DNA of 23,631 nucleotides from a virus (IMGVR_UViG_3300031687_000100:1-23631); one strand, 5' to 3'; counted from the first letter of the stretch, positions 1 through 7,558 are shown. The notes: generated by a model from the sequence alone, not told the origin. Numbers and translations are program-made.

Positions 1-7
1 GGTTGCG

Positions 8-22
8 TTTTTTTATTTTTTT
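8..22. other. T-rich tract at left edge
   Basis: Two runs of seven T separated by one A lie just before the terminase small subunit gene. They could be the U-tract of a terminator whose stem lies outside the window, or bent DNA near a packaging site, as cos lies just upstream of Nu1 in lambda. Nothing inside the window decides between these. No convincing promoter is seen in bases 1-54. Confidence 0.25.
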
Positions 23-54
23 AGACACAGGCAAATTAAATCAAACTTATTTGG

Positions 55-582
55 ATGCTTATGGCTACTCAAGTTGAATTAGCTGAGCATTTGGGAATGT
101 CCCCCCAAAGCGTTTCAGAATTAGTTAAAAGGGGTGTTTTTAGTATTAAACGCGGTAGATCACCGGTTGATATAGATGTTTGCAGAATTGAGTATATAAA
201 CCACCTGAGAAAAAGCGGATCGCACTTTAAAAAGTCTGGCTCAAGTGGTGACATGGTAGAAGAATCAACAAGGCTTAAAAAGTTTCAAGCCGATAAAGCA
301 GAGCTAGAGGTGAATCAATTGGAAGGAAATTTAATACCAGCAGAATTAGTTAGAACAACTTGGGGTGATTTTGTTGGAAACGCAAAGGCTAAGTTGCTAA
401 ACATACCAACTAACCTAGCACACCAGGTATTAGCAGCCCAAGACTTTAACGAAGCTGAGCAATTAATTAAAAACAACATACATGAAGTATTAGAGGAGCT
501 ATCCCAAGATGGACTACCAAGAGAATATTCAGAAAGTTCTGAGCCAAGTTCAGAGCCTATGGAAGCCACCAACAAATCTTAA
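55..582 (+). CDS. Terminase small subunit (Nu1-like)
   Basis: This 175-residue protein (173 if the ATG at 61 is used) is the likely DNA-recognition subunit of the packaging motor, binding the pac/cos region and recruiting the large subunit. Residues about 5-40 look like a winged helix-turn-helix of the Nu1 type (VELAEHLGMSPQSVSELVKR), followed by a basic segment. Residues about 68-140 match the second half of Nu1-type proteins: a charged helix beginning TRLKKFQADKAELE, then 'GNLIPAELV' and 'LLNIPTNLA'. The C-terminus is Ser/Glu-rich (SESSEPSSEP). It is the first gene of the block and overlaps the large subunit by 74 nt, consistent with coupled expression. The family assignment rests on motif memory and position; the next gene being GpA-like strongly supports it. 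Confidence 0.85.
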   Translation: MLMATQVELAEHLGMSPQSVSELVKRGVFSIKRGRSPVDIDVCRIEYINHLRKSGSHFKKSGSSGDMVEESTRLKKFQADKAELEVNQLEGNLIPAELVRTTWGDFVGNAKAKLLNIPTNLAHQVLAAQDFNEAEQLIKNNIHEVLEELSQDGLPREYSESSEPSSEPMEATNKS

Positions 583-2344
583 AATATCAGAATGGGCTGA
601 TACTTATAGATTTCTATCACCAGAATCATCTGCAATAAGCGGAAGGTATAGAACAGACTATGCGCCATATCAAAAAGAAATTATGGATGTGTTTAATGAT
701 CCAAACATAGAACGAATTATTTGGATGAAGTCTGCACAGGTTGGCGCAACTGAAATATTAAACAATGTAGTTGGCTATTACATACATCAACAACCAAGCC
801 CAATTTTAATAATGCAGCCCTCTCTGGCTATGGCGCAGGCTTATAGTAAAGAAAAGCTATCAAACATGATAAGAGATACGCCAGTTTTGAGAGATAGAAT
901 AAATGATCCTAAGTCCAAAGATAGTTCTAATACTGTTTTATCTAAAAAATTTACAGGCGGAACAACACTTAATATTACAGGCAGTAATAGTGCAGCTTCA
1001 TTAGCCAGCAGAAGTGTGCGTATACTCTGTATTGATGAAGTAGACAGAATGGAAAAATCAGTAGGGGCAGAGGGTGACCCAGTTCTTTTAGCATCAAAGA
1101 GAACCCAGACTTTTTATAACCGCAAAATATATCTTTGCAGCACACCTACAGTTAAAGGCTTATCAAGAATAGAAACAGCCTTTGAAGAATCAGATATGCG
1201 TTATTACTATGTACCATGCCCAGAGTGCAATCATAAACAAACCTTAAAATGGTCAAATGTTGTATGGGAGGATGCTAAGCCGGAAACAGCAATTTACACT
1301 TGTGACAATGGTTGCATTATTGACGAGTCAAAAAAACATTGGATGCTTAAAAATGGGGAATGGAAGGCAACAAGGAAAACAAAGAAAATTGCCGGATTCC
1401 ATTTAAGTGAGCTTTATTCTGTTTTTAGTTCTTGGGGCGATATGGCTGAAAACTTCTTAGAAGCTAAAAAGCAACCAGAGATGCTAAAGACATTTATCAA
1501 TACGTCACTTGGAGAAACATGGTCTCCTGAACCAGAAGAAGCAATTGCAGCAGATGGGTTGATGGCTAGAAGGGAAGGCTATGATGCAAATACAATACCT
1601 GATGAAGCCCTTATATTAACGTGTGGGGTAGATATCCAGAAAAATCGTGCTGAGTGTCAGGTGGTAGCTTTTTCCCATAATTACGAAATGTGGGTCGTTG
1701 AGTACAAGGTTATCTATGGAAATACTGGGCAATCTAATGTTTGGGACGATTTAGATGCATATCTATCATCAACATTTAAAACACTATCTGGGAGGGTTAT
1801 GAAGATTGTTTGTACTGCTATTGATTCAGGTTTTCAAACTCAAATGGTTTATGCCTTTACTAGAAATAAAAAAGCAAGAAGAATATATGCAATTAAAGGA
1901 CAATCACAAAGTGGTAAAAGCGTTGTTGGCAAGCCTAGCAAGGTTGGTAAAGAAGAAAATAGCCTTTACCCAGTCGGCTCTGATACAGCTAAAGAAGTTA
2001 TTTACTCAAGGCTTGCTTCAGAATATGGGTACTCAACCTTGCATTTTCCTTCAACAGTAGATGAAGAATATTTTGAAATGCTAACCGCTGAACAAAGATT
2101 TGTTAAATTTGTAAAAGGTAGAAAGACTTTATTCTGGAAACAGATAAGAAGCAGAAATGAAAGCCTTGACACAATTTGTTATTCACTTGCAGCAGCTTAC
2201 ATATTGAACCCTAACTGGGATGCTATAGAGGAGAGATTGCTTACAGGTCAAAGCCAAACAATACCAGTTGATGAAAATAGTCCATTGATTAGGCAGAGAA
2301 CTAGCCGTAACACCAACTTTGCTAACAGTTGGAAAGATTTATAA
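509..2344 (+). CDS. Terminase large subunit (GpA family)
   Basis: The 611-residue ATPase/nuclease packages phage DNA into the prohead and cuts concatemers. The N-terminus (LKISEWADTYRFLSPESSA) is the characteristic start of GpA-type terminases, so the start is probably right. GAGGAG at 493-498, 10 nt before the ATG, supports it. The ATPase domain has a deviant Walker A at residues 74-82 (KSAQVGATE, lacking classical GKT, as is usual in this family) and a Walker B at 172-177 (ILCIDE). Four cysteines (C237, C240, C265, C269) look like a zinc-binding insert. The nuclease domain shows acidic motifs GVDIQ (D375) and AIDSG (D439). Length and motif order fit the lambda gpA family. The gene starts inside the small-subunit gene, as in many packaging operons. 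Confidence 0.96.
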   Translation: MDYQENIQKVLSQVQSLWKPPTNLKISEWADTYRFLSPESSAISGRYRTDYAPYQKEIMDVFNDPNIERIIWMKSAQVGATEILNNVVGYYIHQQPSPILIMQPSLAMAQAYSKEKLSNMIRDTPVLRDRINDPKSKDSSNTVLSKKFTGGTTLNITGSNSAASLASRSVRILCIDEVDRMEKSVGAEGDPVLLASKRTQTFYNRKIYLCSTPTVKGLSRIETAFEESDMRYYYVPCPECNHKQTLKWSNVVWEDAKPETAIYTCDNGCIIDESKKHWMLKNGEWKATRKTKKIAGFHLSELYSVFSSWGDMAENFLEAKKQPEMLKTFINTSLGETWSPEPEEAIAADGLMARREGYDANTIPDEALILTCGVDIQKNRAECQVVAFSHNYEMWVVEYKVIYGNTGQSNVWDDLDAYLSSTFKTLSGRVMKIVCTAIDSGFQTQMVYAFTRNKKARRIYAIKGQSQSGKSVVGKPSKVGKEENSLYPVGSDTAKEVIYSRLASEYGYSTLHFPSTVDEEYFEMLTAEQRFVKFVKGRKTLFWKQIRSRNESLDTICYSLAAAYILNPNWDAIEERLLTGQSQTIPVDENSPLIRQRTSRNTNFANSWKDL

Positions 2345-2427
2345 TTATCATACCCAAAGTATTGACTTTTAAATTTTGGCTCATAACTTAAATATTAGAT
2401 ATATCTTTTAACATTTGAGGTTTTTCT
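2345..2427 (+). promoter_or_regulatory. Intergenic gap with weak possible promoter
   Basis: This 83-base AT-rich gap follows the terminase. TTGACT at 2362-2367 resembles a -35 box, but nothing downstream at 16-18 nt matches TATAAT well (best CATAAC/TAACTT). GAGG at 2417-2420 is the ribosome binding site for the next gene. The promoter call is weak. Confidence 0.2.
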
Positions 2428-2988
2428 TTGAGCAACGCGTTTAATTCTGCAAATTACCCTAATGAAGTTGAACCCTTTTTACAAAAGGGCGATTATTGGG
2501 CATGGAAAAGAACTGATCTTTCCAATGATTACCCAGTATCTTTATATTCTTTAAAATACAAATTTCATTTAATTAGTGGCTCTACTGCTGCTTCATTTAT
2601 TGTTAATGCAACTGAGTCTAATAATGAATATTTATTTGCATTAGCAAGCACTACTGGACAAACAGCAGGTGACTACAAATGGACAGCCATTGTTACTAAC
2701 GCGGCTTCAGTTTCAGCTATTGTTAATGAAGGATATGTAACTATCGTTGATGATGGTCTTAGGTCACATGTAAAGATTGTTCTAGATTCTATAGAAGCAG
2801 TTGTTGAAGGACGTGCAAACATGGATCAGTCAAGTATGAGCATTGCAGGCAGATCACTTTCCAGAATGTCTATAGATGAGCTTTTAACATTTAGAGATAG
2901 ATATAAAGTTGAATGGCTTAAAGAAGTTAAGCTGGCAAGGGTTAAAAATGGCAATCCTTCTGGTAATACTATTGGGGTGCAGTTCTAA
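2428..2988 (+). CDS. gpW-like head-tail joining protein with extra N-terminal domain
   Basis: This 186-residue protein sits between terminase and portal, where lambda carries gpW. The last 55 residues (SMSIAGRSLSRMSIDELLTF, then a charged helix and a short IGVQF tail) fit the helix-hairpin pattern of gpW/head-tail joining proteins found at this locus. Residues about 1-105 are extra: a beta-rich segment (VSLYSLKYKFHLISG, YLFALASTT, DYKWTAIVTN, GYVTIVDD) resembling an Ig-like or baseplate-type beta-sandwich. The start is TTG, chosen because GAGG lies 7 nt upstream and no in-frame ATG exists before the C-terminal domain. The stop overlaps the portal ATG by one base (TAATG). The joining role follows from position and the C-terminal half; the function of the N-terminal half is unknown. 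Confidence 0.7.
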   Translation: MSNAFNSANYPNEVEPFLQKGDYWAWKRTDLSNDYPVSLYSLKYKFHLISGSTAASFIVNATESNNEYLFALASTTGQTAGDYKWTAIVTNAASVSAIVNEGYVTIVDDGLRSHVKIVLDSIEAVVEGRANMDQSSMSIAGRSLSRMSIDELLTFRDRYKVEWLKEVKLARVKNGNPSGNTIGVQF

Positions 2989-4469
2989 TGGCATGGTATA
3001 ACAATATTTTAAGAAGAAGAAAGCAAGAAAAAACAATCAGCTTAAAACAACGAACCTTTCAGGGCGCTAATACAGGGCGTTTATTTGCAGACTTTTCATC
3101 TACTTCAGCAAGTGCTGATTCAGATATTCAACCTAATATAAGAATATTAAGAGCAAGAGCTAGAGAGCTGGCTAGAAATGACTCATACGTTTCAAGATAT
3201 TTAAACTTAATGATTTCAAACGTGGTTGGAAAGTCAGGAATTAGAATAAGCTCTAAAGCTAGAGATGATAATGGCACTTTAGACATGAACGCCAATAAGC
3301 AAATTGAAACAGCATTTAAACAATGGTGTAAAAAAGGCGTTTGCGTTTCTAATGGCAGAATGAGTTTTTTAGATGCTCAAAAACTATTTGTAGAAACTCT
3401 TTATAGGGATGGCGAAGTATTAATACAGCACATCCAAACAAATACAAACAAATTTGGCTACATGATCCGCTTCTATGAAGCAGACCATCTGGACGAAGAA
3501 TATAATGACACCGCTTCCAATGGCAACAAGATAAAAATGGGCGTAGAAGTTAATGACTTCGATAAGCCTGTTGCATACTATTTATTTAAAGATCATCCAT
3601 ACGACACTTTATATTCAAACGTAAGAAAACATATTAGAGTACCGGCAGATGAACTGCTGCATATTTTCTTATGTAATAGACCAGAGCAGACTAGGGGCGT
3701 ATCACCTATATCAACAGCAATGGCTAATATTAAGATGTTAAATGGCTATCTTGAAGCAGAAATAGTCGCTGCAAGAGTTGGTTCAAGCAAGATGGGGTTC
3801 TTTACTAGCCCAGATGGTAACAGTTATGTTGGTGATGGTGAGGAAGCCGGATATGCTCCAGTTATGAACGCTACCGCAGGAACGTTTGAACAACTACCAG
3901 CAGGCATGGACTTTAAGAGCTTTGATCCTAATCACCCTTCAAGTGCATTTGAATCTTTTACTAAATCAGTTTTAAGATCAATATCCTCTGGTTTAAATAT
4001 TTCTTACCATTCTTTATCTAATGATTTATCAAGCGTAAATTATTCTTCAATCCGCCAAGGAGCTTTGGAGGACAGAGCAGCATACCAAATATCACAACAA
4101 CTAATGATAGATCACATGGTTGAGCCAATATTTAAAAAATGGCTTGAAATGTCTATATCAACCGGAGCAATTAACTTGCCCATAGCTAAATTTGATAAAT
4201 TCTTTGATGCAACTAATTACATTGCTAGAGAATGGTCTTGGATTGACCCTCTTAAAGAAATACAGGCTTCAGTTGTAGGCTTACAAAATGGCATTACTAC
4301 ATATTCTGATATTGCAGCTTCTCAGGGCAGGGATGCAGAAGAACTAATGGAAATGCACCAAAAAGAAAAAGACCTTATGGCGCAGTATGGAATTACTAGT
4401 GCTTATCAACCTTTCGGCAATAAAGCACCAGTACCAGCCGAGATAGAAGGTGAAGATGATGAAAGTTAG
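2988..4469 (+). CDS. Portal protein (lambda gpB family)
   Basis: At 493 residues this is the length of lambda-type portals, the dodecameric ring at one capsid vertex through which DNA is packaged and ejected. Diagnostic parts are the N-terminal 'FQGANTGRLFADFSS', 'ILRARARELARNDSYVSRYL', 'RDGEVLIQ' near residue 140, 'HIFLCNRPEQTRGVSPISTA' near 225-245, and 'LSNDLSSVNYSSIRQGALE' near 345, all typical of the family. The acidic C-terminus (EIEGEDDES) ends without a fused protease; that domain is in the next gene. It is translationally coupled to the upstream gene by TAATG. Confidence 0.96.
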   Translation: MAWYNNILRRRKQEKTISLKQRTFQGANTGRLFADFSSTSASADSDIQPNIRILRARARELARNDSYVSRYLNLMISNVVGKSGIRISSKARDDNGTLDMNANKQIETAFKQWCKKGVCVSNGRMSFLDAQKLFVETLYRDGEVLIQHIQTNTNKFGYMIRFYEADHLDEEYNDTASNGNKIKMGVEVNDFDKPVAYYLFKDHPYDTLYSNVRKHIRVPADELLHIFLCNRPEQTRGVSPISTAMANIKMLNGYLEAEIVAARVGSSKMGFFTSPDGNSYVGDGEEAGYAPVMNATAGTFEQLPAGMDFKSFDPNHPSSAFESFTKSVLRSISSGLNISYHSLSNDLSSVNYSSIRQGALEDRAAYQISQQLMIDHMVEPIFKKWLEMSISTGAINLPIAKFDKFFDATNYIAREWSWIDPLKEIQASVVGLQNGITTYSDIAASQGRDAEELMEMHQKEKDLMAQYGITSAYQPFGNKAPVPAEIEGEDDES

Positions 4470-4535
4470 GGCGTATGGGAAACAATTACCTAATTGTGGG
4501 GTTACTCAATTAACTGGTGGGAGAGGGTAACACTT

Positions 4536-6551
4536 ATGCCAAATGATTTAATAACAACTAGCGAGGAAAATGAAATGGATGATATTAATATTGAAAACAC
4601 CATTTCTGAAACTGATGAAGTTGAAACAACTGAAATAGATGAAGTGCAAACTGAATCTGAAGAAGTCGTAGAAACTGAACCAGAAGAAATGGCTGTTGAA
4701 GTTGAAAGTGATGTAGATAGATCAAATTCTAGTGAGATTGCTTACAGAACGATTGATTTGTCTAGAGCTTCTTATATAGATGAAGAAAAGCGAACTGTTA
4801 GAGTTGGAGTCAGCTCTGAACAAGGCGTTGAACGTTCATTTGGATTAGAAGTTTTAGATCACAAAAGAGAATCTATAGATACTGAATTTATGGATTCAAA
4901 AACTGCACCATTATTGTTAGACCATGATATGTCTAAACAAATTGGTGTTGTAGAGGATTTTATGATTGATGAAAAGGCGGCTAGGTCGGTTGCTATTGTT
5001 CGTTTTGGGAAAAGCGAGCTTGCTTCAGAAATCTTTGAAGATGTCCGTGATGGTATTAGAAAAAATATCAGCGTGGGATATCAAATTAACAAAATGGAAC
5101 GTATGCAAGATGATAAAAACGGAGATCACTATAGGGCTGTAAATTGGAGTCCGCGTGAAATTTCTTTGGTAAGTTTGCCGGCTGACACTTCGTCAAAAGT
5201 TGGAGTAGGACGTTCTAAAAATAAAAAAGAATTAAATTTTAAGGAAATTAAAATGGAAACAGAAAATAAAATAGATACAAGCGCTATCCGAAGTGAAGCG
5301 ACTGAATCTGCTAAAGCAGAAATGCAAAAAAATGTGAGAGAAATTCAAGCATTAGGTAAGCACCATAACCAAAGAGATTTGGCTGATAGTGCTATTCAAA
5401 ATGGACAAACTGTTGAACAGTTTAGAGGATCATTATTAGACACAATTTCTAATGATAAGCCTTTAGAAGTTGCACCAGCAGTTCTAGGTCTAAACGAGAA
5501 TGAAAGAAGTGAATACTCTTTAATCAAAGCAATCAACGCTAGTTCTACTGGTGATTGGTCTAAAGCTGGTTATGAAAGAGAACTTTCAGAAGAAATTGCT
5601 CAAAGAACTGGTAAAGAAGCTAGAGGTTTTTACATGCCTTCAGATCTTAATTGGGGACAAAGAGACCAAAAAGTTACACCAAATAGTTCTGGTGGATTTT
5701 TAGTTGGTACAGATCATCTTGCAGACCAGTTTATTTCAGCTTTATACGCTAAATTAAGCATTGGTGAGTTGGGTGCTAGAGTTATGACAGGTCTAAAAGG
5801 CAACGTTGCAATTCCTAAGTTATCAGCTCAAACAACTAACACAGCTTTTGTTGCAGAAGGTGCAGCTCCTACAGAAGGCGCAGCAGTATTCGAGCAAGTC
5901 AATTTAGTTCCTAAGACTTTGGCGTCTTTCGTGGATTGTTCGAGAAAGCTCATGCTTCAGTCTGATCCTTCAGTAGAAGCAGTATTAAGAAATGATATTG
6001 TTTCTCAGTTTGCTAGAAAAATTGACCAAGTTGCTATTCAGGGTGGGGCTACAAATGAGCCTTCTGGAATAATACCTAACGTTGCTTCTGGTAATGTTGT
6101 TGCTATGGGAACTAATGGTTTGGCTATTACTTATGCAAAAATTGTTGAACTAATCAAAGCAGTGGACACGTCTAATGCTATGGGTGGTAATCCAGCATTT
6201 TTAACCAACCCAAAAGTTGTTGCTGCTCTTAGAACTATCTCTAAGCAAGCTGGCGGAGCTGAAGGTAACTTTATAATGGAAGCTGTTAATTCAATTCTAG
6301 GTTATAACGTATCTTCAACAACTTTAGTACCAAGCAACCTTGTAAAAGGTAACTCTGGCGCTAATTGTTCTGCTGCTATATTTGGTGATTTCTCTAACGT
6401 CATGCTTGGCTTCTGGTCTGGAATTGATATTGTCGTAGACACATCAAGCTTATCTACATCTGGTGGAACAAGGCTAGCTTTTTTCCAGGATTTGGATGTA
6501 GGTCTGAGAAATGATGATGGTTTTGGGGTTATTAAAGACATATTAGCTTAA
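4536..6551 (+). CDS. Fused prohead protease (S78) and HK97-fold major capsid protein
   Basis: This 671-residue polyprotein has three parts. Residues about 8-55 are strongly acidic low-complexity sequence rich in Glu/Thr/Val. Residues about 65-225 are an S78-type prohead protease with LLLDHD (His130) and KNISVGY (Ser179) as the likely catalytic residues, and the family motif 'PREISLVSLPAD'. From about residue 240 to the end is an HK97-type capsid protein: a charged helical delta/scaffold segment, then 'FVAEGAAPTEGAAVFEQVNL', 'LASFVDCSRKL' and a C-terminal 'LRNDDGFGVIKDIL'. The frame is open back to a TTG at 4494, but GAGAGGG at 4521-4527, about 8 nt before ATG 4536, favours the later start. 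An internal Shine-Dalgarno/ATG at 5241-5255 could make the capsid part alone. The protease would release the delta domain during head maturation. Confidence 0.92.
   Translation: MPNDLITTSEENEMDDINIENTISETDEVETTEIDEVQTESEEVVETEPEEMAVEVESDVDRSNSSEIAYRTIDLSRASYIDEEKRTVRVGVSSEQGVERSFGLEVLDHKRESIDTEFMDSKTAPLLLDHDMSKQIGVVEDFMIDEKAARSVAIVRFGKSELASEIFEDVRDGIRKNISVGYQINKMERMQDDKNGDHYRAVNWSPREISLVSLPADTSSKVGVGRSKNKKELNFKEIKMETENKIDTSAIRSEATESAKAEMQKNVREIQALGKHHNQRDLADSAIQNGQTVEQFRGSLLDTISNDKPLEVAPAVLGLNENERSEYSLIKAINASSTGDWSKAGYERELSEEIAQRTGKEARGFYMPSDLNWGQRDQKVTPNSSGGFLVGTDHLADQFISALYAKLSIGELGARVMTGLKGNVAIPKLSAQTTNTAFVAEGAAPTEGAAVFEQVNLVPKTLASFVDCSRKLMLQSDPSVEAVLRNDIVSQFARKIDQVAIQGGATNEPSGIIPNVASGNVVAMGTNGLAITYAKIVELIKAVDTSNAMGGNPAFLTNPKVVAALRTISKQAGGAEGNFIMEAVNSILGYNVSSTTLVPSNLVKGNSGANCSAAIFGDFSNVMLGFWSGIDIVVDTSSLSTSGGTRLAFFQDLDVGLRNDDGFGVIKDILA
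5253..6551 (+). CDS. Candidate separate major capsid protein from internal start
   Basis: AAGGAAA at 5241-5247 lies 5 nt before an in-frame ATG at 5253, exactly at the linker between the protease and capsid domains. Initiation here would give a 432-residue protein with a complete delta region plus HK97-fold capsid, about the length of free-standing HK97-type capsid precursors. Heads need hundreds of capsid subunits and few proteases, so an independent start would solve the stoichiometry that a fusion imposes. Lambda uses a related nested arrangement for C and Nu3. The site is visible in the sequence; its use is inferred. Confidence 0.5.
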   Translation: METENKIDTSAIRSEATESAKAEMQKNVREIQALGKHHNQRDLADSAIQNGQTVEQFRGSLLDTISNDKPLEVAPAVLGLNENERSEYSLIKAINASSTGDWSKAGYERELSEEIAQRTGKEARGFYMPSDLNWGQRDQKVTPNSSGGFLVGTDHLADQFISALYAKLSIGELGARVMTGLKGNVAIPKLSAQTTNTAFVAEGAAPTEGAAVFEQVNLVPKTLASFVDCSRKLMLQSDPSVEAVLRNDIVSQFARKIDQVAIQGGATNEPSGIIPNVASGNVVAMGTNGLAITYAKIVELIKAVDTSNAMGGNPAFLTNPKVVAALRTISKQAGGAEGNFIMEAVNSILGYNVSSTTLVPSNLVKGNSGANCSAAIFGDFSNVMLGFWSGIDIVVDTSSLSTSGGTRLAFFQDLDVGLRNDDGFGVIKDILA

Positions 6552-6567
6552 CTAGTATTGTTGTTCT

Positions 6568-6595
6568 GGGTGACCTTAATTGGTCACCCTTTTTT
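6568..6595 (+). terminator. Rho-independent terminator after capsid gene
   Basis: A perfect 8-bp GC-rich stem (GGGTGACC at 6568-6575 and GGTCACCC at 6582-6589), a 6-nt loop (TTAATT) and six T's at 6590-6595 form a textbook terminator. It lies 16 nt after the capsid stop and just before the ribosome binding site of the next gene. It probably attenuates transcription into the connector and tail genes rather than ending it, because no clear promoter is seen between it and the next genes. Confidence 0.9.
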
Positions 6596-6606
6596 AGGAA
6601 AAAATT

Positions 6607-6795
6607 ATGGAAATTAGAATTTTAAAAACGACACACGTTAGAGGTGTTACCAGATACGAAGGTGACGTAGTAGATGTAACTGCTGCTGAAGCCAAACAAT
6701 TTATTACAAGTCATTGTGCAGAGGATGTAAGCCACAAAGACAAACCTTTAGATAATAAAGCAATTAAGTCTCCAAAAAAGAGATCAGATAAGTAG
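6607..6795 (+). CDS. Small connector-region protein, unknown
   Basis: This 62-residue protein begins with a short beta-rich segment (MEIRILKTTHVRGVTRYEGD, then VVDVTAAEAKQFI) and ends in a lysine-rich tail (KSPKKRSDK). Small proteins with this 'parameter, then residue-at-end' look commonly follow capsid genes in phage genomes, at the place of lambda FI, but I cannot assign a function. AGGA at 6596-6599, right after the terminator T-run, is the ribosome binding site. Two bases separate its stop from the next gene. Confidence 0.7.
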   Translation: MEIRILKTTHVRGVTRYEGDVVDVTAAEAKQFITSHCAEDVSHKDKPLDNKAIKSPKKRSDK

Positions 6796-6797
6796 TC

Positions 6798-7199
6798 ATG
6801 CCTTTAGAAAGTAGCAGAGATTTTAATAGTTATGTGAATCCGCAGATTGGCGGGGTAACTGCTACTTTTTTTTCATTACAAGGAATACCTTGGGACTCAA
6901 GATCAGGTTTAGTTGATTCTTACTTTGATATTGATTCTGGCAACTCTTACGGAATCAATCTTATAATTGACCAAGATTATTTCTCTATACAAGGTAATGC
7001 AGTTGCAGTTGAAGGCTATCAGCCTAGGGCGCATGTAAGGGCAACAGACGTTCCAAACATAAGTATTAATGATAGGGTGACAGTTAATGCAATCACTACA
7101 AACAATGGCTCTACATTAACCCCAGCGACAAATTTTCTTGTAGTTAATGCTCAGCCTGATAATGTTGGAATGGTTGAGCTTGTTCTGGCAATTCAATAA
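6798..7199 (+). CDS. FII-like head-tail attachment protein, copy 1
   Basis: This 133-residue beta-rich protein is in the position of lambda FII, which completes the head and connects it to the tail. The C-terminal half (RATDVPNISINDRVTVNAI, then FLVVNAQPDNVGMVELVL) follows the FII/'Phage_attach' pattern of 'R..DVP.I..GD.V.V' followed by a '(V)..QPD..G...L.L' strand pair. It aligns without gaps to the next gene product over its last 81 residues, with 31 identities by my count, so the two are tandem paralogues. The N-terminal 50 residues are not shared. The family call is from pattern recognition and position. Confidence 0.6.
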   Translation: MPLESSRDFNSYVNPQIGGVTATFFSLQGIPWDSRSGLVDSYFDIDSGNSYGINLIIDQDYFSIQGNAVAVEGYQPRAHVRATDVPNISINDRVTVNAITTNNGSTLTPATNFLVVNAQPDNVGMVELVLAIQ

Positions 7200-7201
7200 T
7201 C

Positions 7202-7558
7202 ATGTCTCAATATTTAATGGAAACTGAATCAGATATGGCGTCATATTTAGATATAAATTTTGGGCATGGTGTACAGGCGATTTATACCAATAGCGGAAAC
7301 GCACAAACAACTATAAACATTATTTTAAATAATGAATATGTAGAGCAAGACGGATTGGAAGTTTCTATAGAAGCAACTAAGCCGGTTGCATATTGCAGAT
7401 CAATAGACGTGCCGAGTATTGCGCATGGAAACACCTTGCAAGTTTCAGCTATTAAAGATGTTGAGGGTAATATTTTAAGTCCAGCAGCTAATTTTACTGT
7501 TGTAAATATACAAAGTGACAGAACTGGCTTTAGTGCTTTGGAGCTTCAGAAAATCTAA
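7202..7558 (+). CDS. FII-like head-tail attachment protein, copy 2
   Basis: This 118-residue protein is close to the length of lambda FII (117) and is a paralogue of the preceding product. Shared features are the 'IN.II' strand, 'CRSIDVPSIAHGNTLQVSAI' against the copy-1 equivalent, and 'NFTVVNIQSDRTGF'. One copy may be the true head-completion protein and the other may take the role of lambda gpZ or another connector ring, since no separate Z-like gene is seen. Its stop shares a base with the next ATG (TAATG at 7556-7560). The ribosome binding site is weak, so coupling with copy 1 is likely. Confidence 0.6.
   Translation: MSQYLMETESDMASYLDINFGHGVQAIYTNSGNAQTTINIILNNEYVEQDGLEVSIEATKPVAYCRSIDVPSIAHGNTLQVSAIKDVEGNILSPAANFTVVNIQSDRTGFSALELQKI

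Noticed and set aside
22-50. TAGACA/ACTTAT as a promoter for the terminase genes
   Set aside because: The -35 is good (5 of 6) but the -10 matches only 3 of 6, and the transcript would start at about base 57, inside the start codon region.
74-82. Missing classical GKT Walker A in the large terminase as a sign of inactivity (residues 74-82)
   Set aside because: GpA-type terminases normally have a deviant P-loop of the SAQVG/SARVG type; the protein is otherwise complete.
1806-2060. Plus-strand 84-codon frame inside the terminase large subunit
   Set aside because: It is the +1 shadow of the nuclease domain, with Lys/Leu/Gln-rich low-information translation and no ribosome site.
4501-4531. GTTAC...GTAAC inverted repeat before the protease gene
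   Set aside because: Only 5 bp with a loop of over 20 nt; the ribosome site would be in the loop, so no clear effect is expected.
4494-4535. TTG at 4494 as start of the protease-capsid fusion
   Set aside because: The 14 extra residues (WGYSINWWERV...) do not resemble the acidic leader, and the coding stretch overlaps the good Shine-Dalgarno (GAGAGGG) for ATG 4536. The later start is preferred.
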